This document shows positions 54,898 to 63,063 of a stretch of 64,000 nucleotides of DNA, piece by piece. Made by a program: the position numbers and the translations under genes. Location of the stretch: assembly GCA_013824165.1 (NCBI GenBank), contig PNNH01000118.1, positions 1-64,000 on the forward strand. The letters run 5' to 3'. Every line of letters begins with the position of its first letter. The stretch's first letter is position 1. A model generated the notes under the pieces. The model was given only the letters and a program-made list of their open reading frames with translations. It was not told the DNA's origin and ran no database searches. Origin of the DNA: Methylibium sp. GTDB taxonomy: Bacteria; Pseudomonadota; Gammaproteobacteria; Burkholderiales; Burkholderiaceae_C.

Positions 54898-55954
54898 CAG
54901 CAACTGGGCCTGTCAGGGCAATCCGCTGTGCATCGGCCAGGGCGGCGATCCCCTGGTGCATCACGGAGGGCACAGTAGCGTCATAGCGTTCGATACGGCC
55001 TGCGCGGGTCAGTGCCACTGCACGCTCCAGAGCGATGGCGTCGGCGTTCAGCGGCAACTGCAGTCGCTCGCAGATCGCAGCGACGATTGCGCGGGGGGCC
55101 TCGATCAGGTCTTTCTGGTTGCAAACCGCGAGGCGGGTCGGCGGAAGTTGGTTGACGCAGGCGTCGAGTGCCTGGGCGCAGCGACGCAGTGCCCTGTCGA
55201 GGAACAGATCCAGCGCCTGCGCATCCGCACCAGTCAGTCCGTGCGCGTCGAACATCGTGTGCCACATCTTGCGATTGGACAGGAAGACGTCACTAGGGTC
55301 CCGGGCCATCCAGACCAGTCGTGCGTGCGGGAACCGCTCCAGCAAAGCCGCCAAGCGGAAGCTGTGATTCGGCGACTTCAGGATCAGTGGCTGAGGTGCC
55401 GCGCTCGTGCGCACGACGGTGCGGAGGAAGGCCTCCCACCCAGGAAGCCAGCTTGACGAGTTGGTACGCCAGTAGTCTGGATCCAGCGTGTGCTGCAGTT
55501 CACCGATGCGATGCGGCATTAGAAAGGCCCTGTAGGCCGAGTCCAGGCCGAGCGCGAGCATCGCGAACTCGTCTTCCTGCGGCGAGAAGGCGCCGATCGC
55601 CAGACCGTCCATGGGTCTGGGAATGACCTGTCCCGCCGGCGGCTGGTTGCTCAAACCGAACGCAGGCGCATTCATGCATTGCCAGGTCAACGGCGTGGCG
55701 CTGCCGGTGGCCGCTGTCAGCAGCTCGTGCATGACCGTCGTGCCGCTGCGCCAGGGCCCGACGATGAATACAGGGTCCTGCAGTGCCAGAGCTGATTCGG
55801 GGCTCAGAGCGGCACTCTGGCGCGCATTCACGCCAGCCCAGAAGGCGCGCCAACCTTGCGCAATACGCCAGCTGCGGGGGAAACGGTTCCATGCGGGATC
55901 CTGCCTGAGCCAGTCCAGCAATGGCGGTGTCAATGCGAGCTTGACAGCTTTCAT
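54881..55954 (-). CDS. Sulfotransferase family protein
   Basis: A 357-aa PAPS-dependent sulfotransferase-like protein. The 5'-phosphosulfate loop is FIVGPWRSGTTVMHELLTAATG. The 3'-phosphate region is LLERFPHARLVWMARDPSDVFLSNRKMWHTMF. A substrate-domain Cys/Asp-rich part follows. It may sulfate a glycan or another surface molecule. It overlaps the sulfatase-like gene upstream by 4 bp (ATGA), so the two form one transcription unit. Its 3' end overlaps gspF convergently. Confidence 0.87.
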   Translation of the reverse strand: MKAVKLALTPPLLDWLRQDPAWNRFPRSWRIAQGWRAFWAGVNARQSAALSPESALALQDPVFIVGPWRSGTTVMHELLTAATGSATPLTWQCMNAPAFGLSNQPPAGQVIPRPMDGLAIGAFSPQEDEFAMLALGLDSAYRAFLMPHRIGELQHTLDPDYWRTNSSSWLPGWEAFLRTVVRTSAAPQPLILKSPNHSFRLAALLERFPHARLVWMARDPSDVFLSNRKMWHTMFDAHGLTGADAQALDLFLDRALRRCAQALDACVNQLPPTRLAVCNQKDLIEAPRAIVAAICERLQLPLNADAIALERAVALTRAGRIERYDATVPSVMHQGIAALADAQRIALTGPVAVTRPS

Positions 55955-57945
55955 CTTGAGGTGTGGGTGGTCTGCCGCCGGCGAATCTCAGCCTGAGCTA
56001 GGCGGCTCAACAGCAGTTCCTGCAATCTTTGCAGTTTCGCCGGCTCACGCGCTGCCAGATCGTCATTCTCGCCAGGGTCAGCGGCAAGGTCGTAGAGGCG
56101 CGCGGCGTGAGGGCGCTGGAGATCGACTATGAGCTTGTAGCTTCCGTCAATGACCGCGAAATGCCCGACCTTTAGCGCTGCAAAGCGACTCTGGCGCTCC
56201 ATCGACATCGTAAACACAGGCTGAGAATCAATGGCCCACCCTTTCCAGCTAGCGGCGATCGACCGGCCATCGGCTGCCGGCAGCGGTGGCAGGCCAAGCA
56301 GGTCGAGCACTGAAGGGGCGATGTCGGCCTGGCTGACCGGCATCGTCTCGACGCGGCCAAGCGTCTGCCCCGGCAATTTCACGATCAGCGGCACGCGCAC
56401 CACGGCTTCGTGCAGCTTGGGTCCGGCATGACCGAGGAAGCCCTTCTCGAAGGACTCGCCATGGTCGGCACTGATGATCAGCAAGGCCTTGTCCAGCCGG
56501 CCGGCGCGCTGCAACTCGGCGAGCAGGCGGCCGACAGCCTCGTCGGTGGCCATGATGCTTTCCTGGTAGCGCAGGCGATGCTTGTCGACGCGCGGCTGCA
56601 GTTCCGGTGCATACGGGACGTTGTCGCCCATGAAGTCGGACCAGCGGTCCAGTTCGCCGCGCGGCAGCAGGCGGTACTTGGTGGAGGGCGGCGGCAGGTA
56701 GGGACTGTGCGGCGGCATCGAGTGCACCCACACGTAGGCGGGGGAGCCCTGGGCCGGTTCATTCAGGAAGCCATGCACCCGGGCCAGCATGCGGTCCGAG
56801 TCGAAGGGGCTGGTCTGGGCATGCCACAGCATGTCAAACGCGCCGAGGAAGGACAGCGCCGAATCCACCAGCATCGGCACCGAGGACTGTGGCCACAAGG
56901 TCAAGGCTGCGCGAAAGCGGTCGCGCAGCAGGTCGGACGGCGATATCGCGTGCTGCATGTAGGCAGACTGCGTACCGCGCTGCCGGACGCTGGCCAGCTG
57001 GTTGTCCGTGCTGGTGTAGGTGCGATAGCCGCTGTCGTGAAGCGCTTGCGCCAGCGTATGCCGCTGAAAGGGCGGCGCGACCTTGGCGCTGATCTGTGTG
57101 GCCAGATGGGTCCAGGGTAGGGTGCCGGTTTCAAGGCTGGAGGTAGTGGGCGTCGTGAAGTTGGAGCTGGCGTACAGCCGCGTGTAGCAGGTCGACTGGC
57201 GCGCCAGGGCCTGCAGCTGCGGCATCAGCGATGGTGTATCGCTGCAGATGTCGGCATCGATGGCCGACAGGGCATCCAGCGTGATCAGGATGACGTCCGG
57301 CCTGTGGACCTCGGTCTTGGCGGCGTCGGGTGACGGTGCCGCCACAACCCACTGCGGCGGGCTGACTGCCAGCAAGGCAGCGGCGCTGGTGATCAGCGCC
57401 AGGCCCGGCCAGCGCAGCGCGCGCGCATGCTCGACCAGCCGGCGGCGCAGCTGCGCGCGGCTCAGCAGGCGCCAGCCGAGCAGCAGGGCGATGACGAAAC
57501 CTGCCATCACGGCGTAGCGCATGCCGGGCGACACCACCAGCTCATGCCCTGTGGCCTGCTTGAGCCACAGCCAGCCGATCCGTGAGAGTTGCCACAACAG
57601 CACCCAGAGCGTGGGTGCCAGCACCAGACCGTCTGCGATCAGGCTGCTACGGGCGCCCGGCATGCCGCCGGCATTGAGCATGCGCTGCAAGACGGCGCCG
57701 AGCAGGGCCAGCAGCGCGGTCGGCAGCCCACACAGCAGCGTGAGCAGGGCGACATCACGCAGCACATCCAGCGGCGTGGCGAACACCAGCAGCGCGTCGA
57801 TCTGCTGCAGCACGGCCAGCGGCACGACCAGCAGCGCCAGGATCGCCCAACTCGACAGCCAGCGTTCCCAGGGGCCGAGCTCGATACCCGGGCTCACGGT
57901 GCTTTGCGGAGGGACAGCGGTGTCAGGCGCGCGCTTGCGCGTCAT
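55951..57945 (-). CDS. Membrane-anchored sulfatase-superfamily hydrolase
   Basis: A 664-aa alkaline-phosphatase-superfamily enzyme. Five N-terminal helices (about 25-200) are followed by a large periplasmic domain. That domain starts DVILITLDALSAIDADIC, has nucleophile region SSNFTTPTTSSLETGTLP and ends with the metal-binding ISADHGESFEKGFLGHAGPKLHE. The nucleophile position has Thr/Ser rather than the Cys-x-Pro-x-Arg of formylglycine sulfatases. It may therefore be a phosphoglycerol/phosphoethanolamine transferase or phosphodiesterase instead of a sulfatase. Pairing with a sulfotransferase keeps both options open. Confidence 0.85.
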   Translation of the reverse strand: MTRKRAPDTAVPPQSTVSPGIELGPWERWLSSWAILALLVVPLAVLQQIDALLVFATPLDVLRDVALLTLLCGLPTALLALLGAVLQRMLNAGGMPGARSSLIADGLVLAPTLWVLLWQLSRIGWLWLKQATGHELVVSPGMRYAVMAGFVIALLLGWRLLSRAQLRRRLVEHARALRWPGLALITSAAALLAVSPPQWVVAAPSPDAAKTEVHRPDVILITLDALSAIDADICSDTPSLMPQLQALARQSTCYTRLYASSNFTTPTTSSLETGTLPWTHLATQISAKVAPPFQRHTLAQALHDSGYRTYTSTDNQLASVRQRGTQSAYMQHAISPSDLLRDRFRAALTLWPQSSVPMLVDSALSFLGAFDMLWHAQTSPFDSDRMLARVHGFLNEPAQGSPAYVWVHSMPPHSPYLPPPSTKYRLLPRGELDRWSDFMGDNVPYAPELQPRVDKHRLRYQESIMATDEAVGRLLAELQRAGRLDKALLIISADHGESFEKGFLGHAGPKLHEAVVRVPLIVKLPGQTLGRVETMPVSQADIAPSVLDLLGLPPLPAADGRSIAASWKGWAIDSQPVFTMSMERQSRFAALKVGHFAVIDGSYKLIVDLQRPHAARLYDLAADPGENDDLAAREPAKLQRLQELLLSRLAQAEIRRRQTTHTSR

Positions 57946-58169
57946 TGCTCACCGCGGCCGGTCAGGCGAGCCCACAAGCGCCGAAACGCGTCGGCAATCC
58001 AGCGGCGCAGGAACAGCCAGGCACCGACAATGGCAGCAAACACCGGGGCCAGCAACTGGAACAGCATGCCGCCGGCGTTCGGGTCGATGTAGGCATGAGC
58101 CTCCGGCATGACGCAACAGAGCAGCAATGCCACGACGAGTGAGTCGAAACCTGTGCGGGCGAGTTTCAT
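57942..58169 (-). CDS. Small membrane protein with YIDPNAGG motif
   Basis: A 75-aa protein with a signal peptide (DSLVVALLLCCVMPEAHA). Directly after it comes YIDPNAGGMLFQLLAPVFAAIVGAWLFLRRW, one helix and a basic tail. Similar short proteins with a YIDPG/N-x-G motif are often found beside sulfatase-superfamily genes. The motif begins the mature protein. ATG 58169 was chosen to give an intact signal peptide. The 4-bp overlap with the hydrolase gene argues for a joint role; function is unknown. Confidence 0.75.
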   Translation of the reverse strand: MKLARTGFDSLVVALLLCCVMPEAHAYIDPNAGGMLFQLLAPVFAAIVGAWLFLRRWIADAFRRLWARLTGRGEQ

Positions 58170-58264
58170 AGAAGCAGCAGTTTGCGGAGCCGTTGATTGG
58201 GGCCGGAGACAAGGCCGCTGATTGTAGTTCGGCCGTTGTCCCGTCCCCGGTGGCAAGCCGCGGT

Positions 58265-59407
58265 TCAGCGGCGCAAGTGCTGCAGGCTGCGCAGGTAAGT
58301 GGCGGTGACCATTGCCTCCGAGAACTGCACCTGTGCCTTGCCGCGTGAGGCCTCACCCATCTGGATCAGCCGCGTCTCGGGCAGCGTGCAGATCTGTGCG
58401 AGCGCGGCGCTCAGCGACTCGGCGCTCCGCGCCTCGCAGAGCAGCCCATTGACGCCGACGTCGATCGCCTCCCGACAGCCGGGGACGTCGCTGGCGACCA
58501 AGGCGCGACCGACTGCCGCGGCCTCCAGAAGCGTTCGCGACATGCCTTCCCGGTAGGAGGGCAGGACGACGCAGTGCGCGACGGCGATATAGGGCCGTAC
58601 ATCGGCGGTGTAGCCGAGGTAGTCGATCGTCCCGTCGGACGTCCAGCTGGCAAGTTCGTCGGCCGTGATGGCCGTGGGGTTGCTGGCATCCAGGCTGCCG
58701 AGCAATTGGAAGCGCGCATGGGCGTGGCGCAGGCGCACGGCGCGGGCTGCCGCAGCGTATTCGCGCACGCCCTTGTCGCCGAGCAGGCGCGCGATCATCA
58801 GGAAGACCGGTGCGCCAGGCTGCGTCAGTCGCGGGACTGGCACGCTGACGAAGTGCTCCAGGTCCACGCCAAGCCCCGGGATGCCTTGTGCTTGAGCCGC
58901 ACTCACCAGACCGTACTGCAGGAAGATGCCCTGATCGGTCGGGTTCTCGAAGAACACGCGATCCATGCCGCCGAAGGTGAGCTTGTACAGCTGCATCACG
59001 ATGCGCGTCAGCCAGTCCTGCCGGATGAAGGAGCTGCCCAGTCCGGAAACGCCGGCGATCTGCCTGATCCCGAGCCCGCGCCGCGCGAACGACGCATAGA
59101 TATTCCCCTTCGGCGTGTGGCTCAGGATCACGTCGGGTGCAACCTGCTTGAGCGCGCTGCGCAGGCTCAGGACCGAGCCGAGTTCACGCAGCGGATTGAT
59201 GCTCTTGCCCTCAAGCTTGAAAGCGACGTGATCGAAGCCCGCGTCAGCGATTTGTTGCAGTCCCTCGCCTGCCGGACAGATCGCGCTGACCTGATAGCCG
59301 GCCGCGCGCAGGCTGCGCATGAATCCCAGGCGGAAGTTGGCGATGTACCAGGCCGTGTTGGCGACGATGGCAATGCGCATGGGCCGTGTCTTGTGCTGCA
59401 CGGACAT
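58265..59407 (-). CDS. Glycosyltransferase family 4 (PglA-like)
   Basis: A 380-aa GT-B glycosyltransferase. The N terminus RIAIVANTAWYIANFRLGFMRSLRAAGYQVSAICP and SHTPKGNIYASFARRGLGI are typical of PglA/N-acetylgalactosaminyl-transferase-like enzymes. The donor site is VVLPSYREGMSRTLLEAAAVGRALVASDVPGCREAIDVGVNG. Start 59407 overlaps the previous gene's stop (TGATG); M10 at 59380 is an alternative. The acceptor is presumably a lipid-linked sugar. Confidence 0.9.
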   Translation of the reverse strand: MSVQHKTRPMRIAIVANTAWYIANFRLGFMRSLRAAGYQVSAICPAGEGLQQIADAGFDHVAFKLEGKSINPLRELGSVLSLRSALKQVAPDVILSHTPKGNIYASFARRGLGIRQIAGVSGLGSSFIRQDWLTRIVMQLYKLTFGGMDRVFFENPTDQGIFLQYGLVSAAQAQGIPGLGVDLEHFVSVPVPRLTQPGAPVFLMIARLLGDKGVREYAAAARAVRLRHAHARFQLLGSLDASNPTAITADELASWTSDGTIDYLGYTADVRPYIAVAHCVVLPSYREGMSRTLLEAAAVGRALVASDVPGCREAIDVGVNGLLCEARSAESLSAALAQICTLPETRLIQMGEASRGKAQVQFSEAMVTATYLRSLQHLRR

Positions 59408-60510
59408 CAGGCCAAGTGTCGGCGACTGTCATCAGCCGCTTGCTGAAGGAGGGTCGCCAGCTGTCGGCCAACGACCTGGGTGCAGTAGCGCTGCTCGACG
59501 GCGGCCCTGCCTGCTCGCCCCATGCTGGCCCTGAGGGCTGGCGAGTCGGCGAGCCCTGCCAAGGCCTGTTCCCACTCGTCGTCGCTACGGGCCAGAAAGC
59601 CGAGTTCCGGTGACACGACATCGATATTGGAGCCGACCGCCGACGCCACGACGGGCAGGCCGCAGGCCATGTACTGGATCAGCTTGAAGCTGCACTTGCC
59701 TTGTTCCCAGGGCGTGTCGTGCAGCGGCATGATGCCGACGTCACAGGCGCTCAGCTGGGTGCATTCCGCCTCTTCCGACCAGGGCAGGCTGCGGCATTCG
59801 ACGCCGGCGAACTGCGGGGCTTGGGCGCCGATCACGTCGAGCCGGATGCGGTAACGCGCTGCCAGGCGCTCCAGCGGCCGGCGTACCAGCTCCAGGTAGG
59901 GCTGGGTCGAGGGTGAGCCGATCCAGGCGATGCGCAGCAAGCCGGGCTCCGGCGCTGCCGCAGGGGCTTGATCGCCCGGTGCCGGGTAGCGCCCGAGATC
60001 GATCACGCTGGGCAGGAACTCGACATGACGCGCACCGGCCTGGCGAGCTCGTTGACCCAGGTAGGCATTGCCCACCGTCACCGTATGCGCCCGGCGCATC
60101 AGCGCGTCGATCTTGTCGCCGAGCAGGGTACGCACCAAGGCATGACTTGAACGGTCGTAGTTGTGGAAGATGGCGTCATCGAAATCGAGCACCATCGGGA
60201 CGCGACCTAGCAGCAGGCGTTCCAGCCCGTAAGGCAGCATGGGCAGCAGTTCCTTCTCGACCCAGATGGCGTCAAAGTCTTGCAGGCGGGCTCCGTCGAA
60301 CAGGCGCCGGGCATAGGCCTTGATGACTTCCTGCCAGTCGCGGCGCCCCTGGTTCAGCGCGGTCACATAGGCGGCGGTGTGCAGCGGCAGCAACGTTGGT
60401 GTGATGCCGGCTGCTTCAAGCAGGGGGAAGTACTGCATCGCACGAATGCGCGAGGAGGCACCATTCCTCGAATAGCGGGTCAGGAAAGCGACTTTGAGCG
60501 GTCGGGACAT
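59407..60510 (-). CDS. Glycosyltransferase family 1/4
   Basis: A 367-aa GT-B glycosyltransferase. The N-terminal part is LKVAFLTRYSRNGASSRIRAMQYFPLLEAAGI and the middle IWVEKELLPMLPYGLERLLL with the VLDFDDAIFHNYDRS segment. The donor side includes LRIAWIGSPSTQPYLELVRRPL, CDVGIMPLHDTPWEQGKCSFKLIQYMACGLPVVASAVGSN. ATG 60510 gives a standard start; the frame is open to 60603. The downstream gene overlaps by one base. Confidence 0.9.
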   Translation of the reverse strand: MSRPLKVAFLTRYSRNGASSRIRAMQYFPLLEAAGITPTLLPLHTAAYVTALNQGRRDWQEVIKAYARRLFDGARLQDFDAIWVEKELLPMLPYGLERLLLGRVPMVLDFDDAIFHNYDRSSHALVRTLLGDKIDALMRRAHTVTVGNAYLGQRARQAGARHVEFLPSVIDLGRYPAPGDQAPAAAPEPGLLRIAWIGSPSTQPYLELVRRPLERLAARYRIRLDVIGAQAPQFAGVECRSLPWSEEAECTQLSACDVGIMPLHDTPWEQGKCSFKLIQYMACGLPVVASAVGSNIDVVSPELGFLARSDDEWEQALAGLADSPALRASMGRAGRAAVEQRYCTQVVGRQLATLLQQAADDSRRHLA

Positions 60511-60580
60511 GGGCTCAGAAAAAAGGTCTTCGTGCTTAGCGCGCCCCTGCGGGCGCCACATTGCGGGCCGGGGTGTGGCA

Positions 60581-61864
60581 CTAGCAGGGGCCTGGGCCGA
60601 CAACCTCCGGCTGGCGCGGGCCGCCCGCTTGCTGGGACGAGGCGGCCGAGGTGGCTGATGCGGTGCTGCGGAATGCCGGGGCGATCAGCAGGGCGAAGGT
60701 GACCCACGTGCTCAGCAGGCTCAGGTACTGGTCCTGGAAGAACTGCAGAAGCAGCGGGTACATCGCCATGCTGGCGTAGATGATGAGGCGGGGGTCGGCG
60801 TCGGGGCGCCGCGCGGCTCGATACAGCCGCCCGTGCAACTGGCCGCACAAGGCATAGAAGCCCACGATGCCCAGCCAGCCAAAATCTTCGTGATAGGGCT
60901 GCAGGGCGGTGTAGACATTGGTAGGCAGTGGAACGTTGACATACTCCTTGATCAGCGGCACGACCGTTACATCGGCGCCGAGGGCCTGCAGCACGGCCAG
61001 CGGCGTCCGCATGGCGTTGAGGCCCCACTGCAACGATGGCGGCGCGGCGAGCGTCAGGTCGAAGGCAGCTATACCGCCCAGCAGGTACAGCATCAATGCG
61101 TCTGTCGCCGATAAGGCATCGATGTTCGGTGTGTCCGCACCGATCTTGTTGGCCAGCATGCCGAGGCCGAAGAATGCAAGGCTGAACAGCAGTAGTGCGG
61201 TGCCGGCGATCTGGGCCAGCCGGGCGCGCCGTTGCAGCAGGGCGATGAAGGCCAGCGCCGTCACGAGCAGGAAGAAGTAGGTGCGACCGGTCGACAGCAG
61301 TGCATACACAACCGAAAGCAGCAGGCTGATCCAGCCGCGCCAGGCGAATATGCGCTTCTTGCTGCTGGCGAGCTCGACAAAGGTCGATGCAAAGGAAACC
61401 GGGATCAGGTAGCCGAGCAAGCCGAAGGTCTGGGCGTCGTCCCGGGCTCCCGTCAGTGCAATGCGCAGATTGATGAAGTCCGACTCGGTGTAGGGCGCAC
61501 TCTGGGCCAGCGCCTGGGCCTTCAGGAGGAACGGACCGAAGCCCAGCAGGGCCACGGCGAACAGCAGTTCGCGCCAGATCGTGACCCGGTAGCGTCGGGG
61601 GCTCGTGCTCACGCCGGTCATCGGCTCCGCAGGGTGGATGACCGCAGCGAGCGAGAAGCTGCTGACGGCCAACACGATCAGCATGAAGACTTCGGGCGAC
61701 AACGGTCGCAGCCTGTGCGGGAAGAGCAGATAGGTGGCGCAGACCACGGTCCAGACCACGGCGTGCATCGGCGCTGGGTGTAGCCGGTCGCGCGTGAAGA
61801 CGGCGCTGGTCAAGCCGATGGCCGCCATGGTTGCGAGCAGCAGGTAGAGCACGGCGGGTTCCAT
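60581..61864 (-). CDS. Wzy-like oligosaccharide repeat-unit polymerase
   Basis: A 427-aa inner-membrane protein with about 11 hydrophobic helices. A large periplasmic loop carries YTESDFINLRIALTGARDDAQTFG, and a late conserved-looking segment is YVNVPLPTNVYTALQPYHEDFGWLGIVGFYALCG. The latter is typical of O-antigen polymerases that join repeat units on the periplasmic face. Sequence outside this segment is poorly conserved, as usual for Wzy. An overlapping frame at 60480-61985 has no hydrophobic pattern and is rejected. Confidence 0.88.
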   Translation of the reverse strand: MEPAVLYLLLATMAAIGLTSAVFTRDRLHPAPMHAVVWTVVCATYLLFPHRLRPLSPEVFMLIVLAVSSFSLAAVIHPAEPMTGVSTSPRRYRVTIWRELLFAVALLGFGPFLLKAQALAQSAPYTESDFINLRIALTGARDDAQTFGLLGYLIPVSFASTFVELASSKKRIFAWRGWISLLLSVVYALLSTGRTYFFLLVTALAFIALLQRRARLAQIAGTALLLFSLAFFGLGMLANKIGADTPNIDALSATDALMLYLLGGIAAFDLTLAAPPSLQWGLNAMRTPLAVLQALGADVTVVPLIKEYVNVPLPTNVYTALQPYHEDFGWLGIVGFYALCGQLHGRLYRAARRPDADPRLIIYASMAMYPLLLQFFQDQYLSLLSTWVTFALLIAPAFRSTASATSAASSQQAGGPRQPEVVGPGPC

Positions 61865-61911
61865 CTAGCGGCCCTCCGTCGGTGGCGCCATCTCGGCTGT
61901 ACGGCAGCGAC

Positions 61912-62901
61912 TCATGATGCGCGCCGCCCCTGCGCTTGCCAGCTGATGAGCAGCTTGTAGGCTTGGGCCAGATCCCCCAGCTCACCCATACGGCGCCCCG
62001 CGAGCAGCATCAGGAAGCGGGCCAGCGGTTCCAGCAGGTAGGTGCTGGTCAGCACGAGCAGCATACCGGCGCCACTGCTGTGCTTGCGAAAGTACTGCAG
62101 TCGGCTTCTGAGTGCATAGAACAGACGCGTTGCACGGATCTGATCCGATGTGCCGCCGCCTTTGTGGAAGGCCTGCGCATCGGCAATGTAGAGGCTGCGC
62201 CAGCCGGCCTGATGGGCACGGTAGGCAAAGTCGACCTCTTCGAAATAGACGAAGAAACGCTCATCGAAGCCGCCCAGCTTCTCGAACAGCTCGAACCTGA
62301 CCATGAAGAAGGCACCAATCACCTGGTCGACGGTGCGCGAGCTGGCATGGTCCCATTCCCGCATGGCCTGGCCCAGCGCGGGCCGCAGACGGTCCAGACC
62401 CAGCGCCTGCGCAAGGACCTGTCCGGGACGGGGGAATCGGGAGCATGAACGCGCCACTTGCTGCGATTCGTCACACAACTGGATGCCGATAATGCCGACA
62501 TCTCGTCCTGCGGGGCTGTCAAGCACGCGGACAGGGGCCGCCAGCGAGTCCTCAAACAGCAGGGTGTCCGGATTCAGGAACAGGATTAGGTCACAGGGGC
62601 CTGCCGCTGCGGCACCTTGATTGCAGGCAGCTGCGAAACCCCGGTTCGAGCTGTTGCGCAACAGCGTGAGCGGCAGGCTGCCGGCTTGCAGGCCGAGCTC
62701 CGAACCATCGCTTGAGTGGTTGTCCACGACCACGACGGTGCTGACGAAGTGTGTCGGGCCAAGGCGTGCCGCCGCATGCGGAATCGAGGCCAGACATTCG
62801 CGCAACTGGTCCCGCGAGTTCCAGTTGACGATGACGATGGCAATGGAGGCAGGCACGTTGGTCAATTCGGGAGGTAGGGCAGTAGCGCGGCAAAGCGGCA
62901 T
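61912..62901 (-). CDS. Glycosyltransferase family 2 (rhamnosyltransferase-like)
   Basis: A GT-A glycosyltransferase: SIAIVIVNWNSRDQLRECLASIP, then VVVVDNHSSDGSE, LILFLNPDTLLFE with the DxD-like NPD and the acceptor region FGGFDERFFVYFEEVDFAYRAHQAGW followed by FHKGGGTS. The C terminus holds a membrane-associated helix (GMLLVLTSTYLLEPLARFLMLL). The start is uncertain: ATG 62901, GTG 62856 or ATG 62979; none has a clear RBS. The catalytic domain starts near 62850. Confidence 0.9.
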   Translation of the reverse strand: MPLCRATALPPELTNVPASIAIVIVNWNSRDQLRECLASIPHAAARLGPTHFVSTVVVVDNHSSDGSELGLQAGSLPLTLLRNSSNRGFAAACNQGAAAAGPCDLILFLNPDTLLFEDSLAAPVRVLDSPAGRDVGIIGIQLCDESQQVARSCSRFPRPGQVLAQALGLDRLRPALGQAMREWDHASSRTVDQVIGAFFMVRFELFEKLGGFDERFFVYFEEVDFAYRAHQAGWRSLYIADAQAFHKGGGTSDQIRATRLFYALRSRLQYFRKHSSGAGMLLVLTSTYLLEPLARFLMLLAGRRMGELGDLAQAYKLLISWQAQGRRAS

Positions 62902-63063
62902 ACCAGCACAAGTTCTGGATCTCAGTGGCGTCGATGCCAAGCTTGCGACATCGAGCGCCACACATGATGGACGGCGCAAGTGTATCGGCGCCGGCCGGGG
63001 CGGTTTCGAGGGCCGCTGGTGCTTGTTGACGCCGGATGGCGTTCGGCTAGCCTGTTGTCGCCT

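Noticed and set aside
60480-61985. A 501-codon alternative frame over the polymerase gene
   Set aside because: Arg/Ala/Pro-rich without membrane helices, while the frame at 60581-61864 has a polytopic pattern and a conserved late segment.
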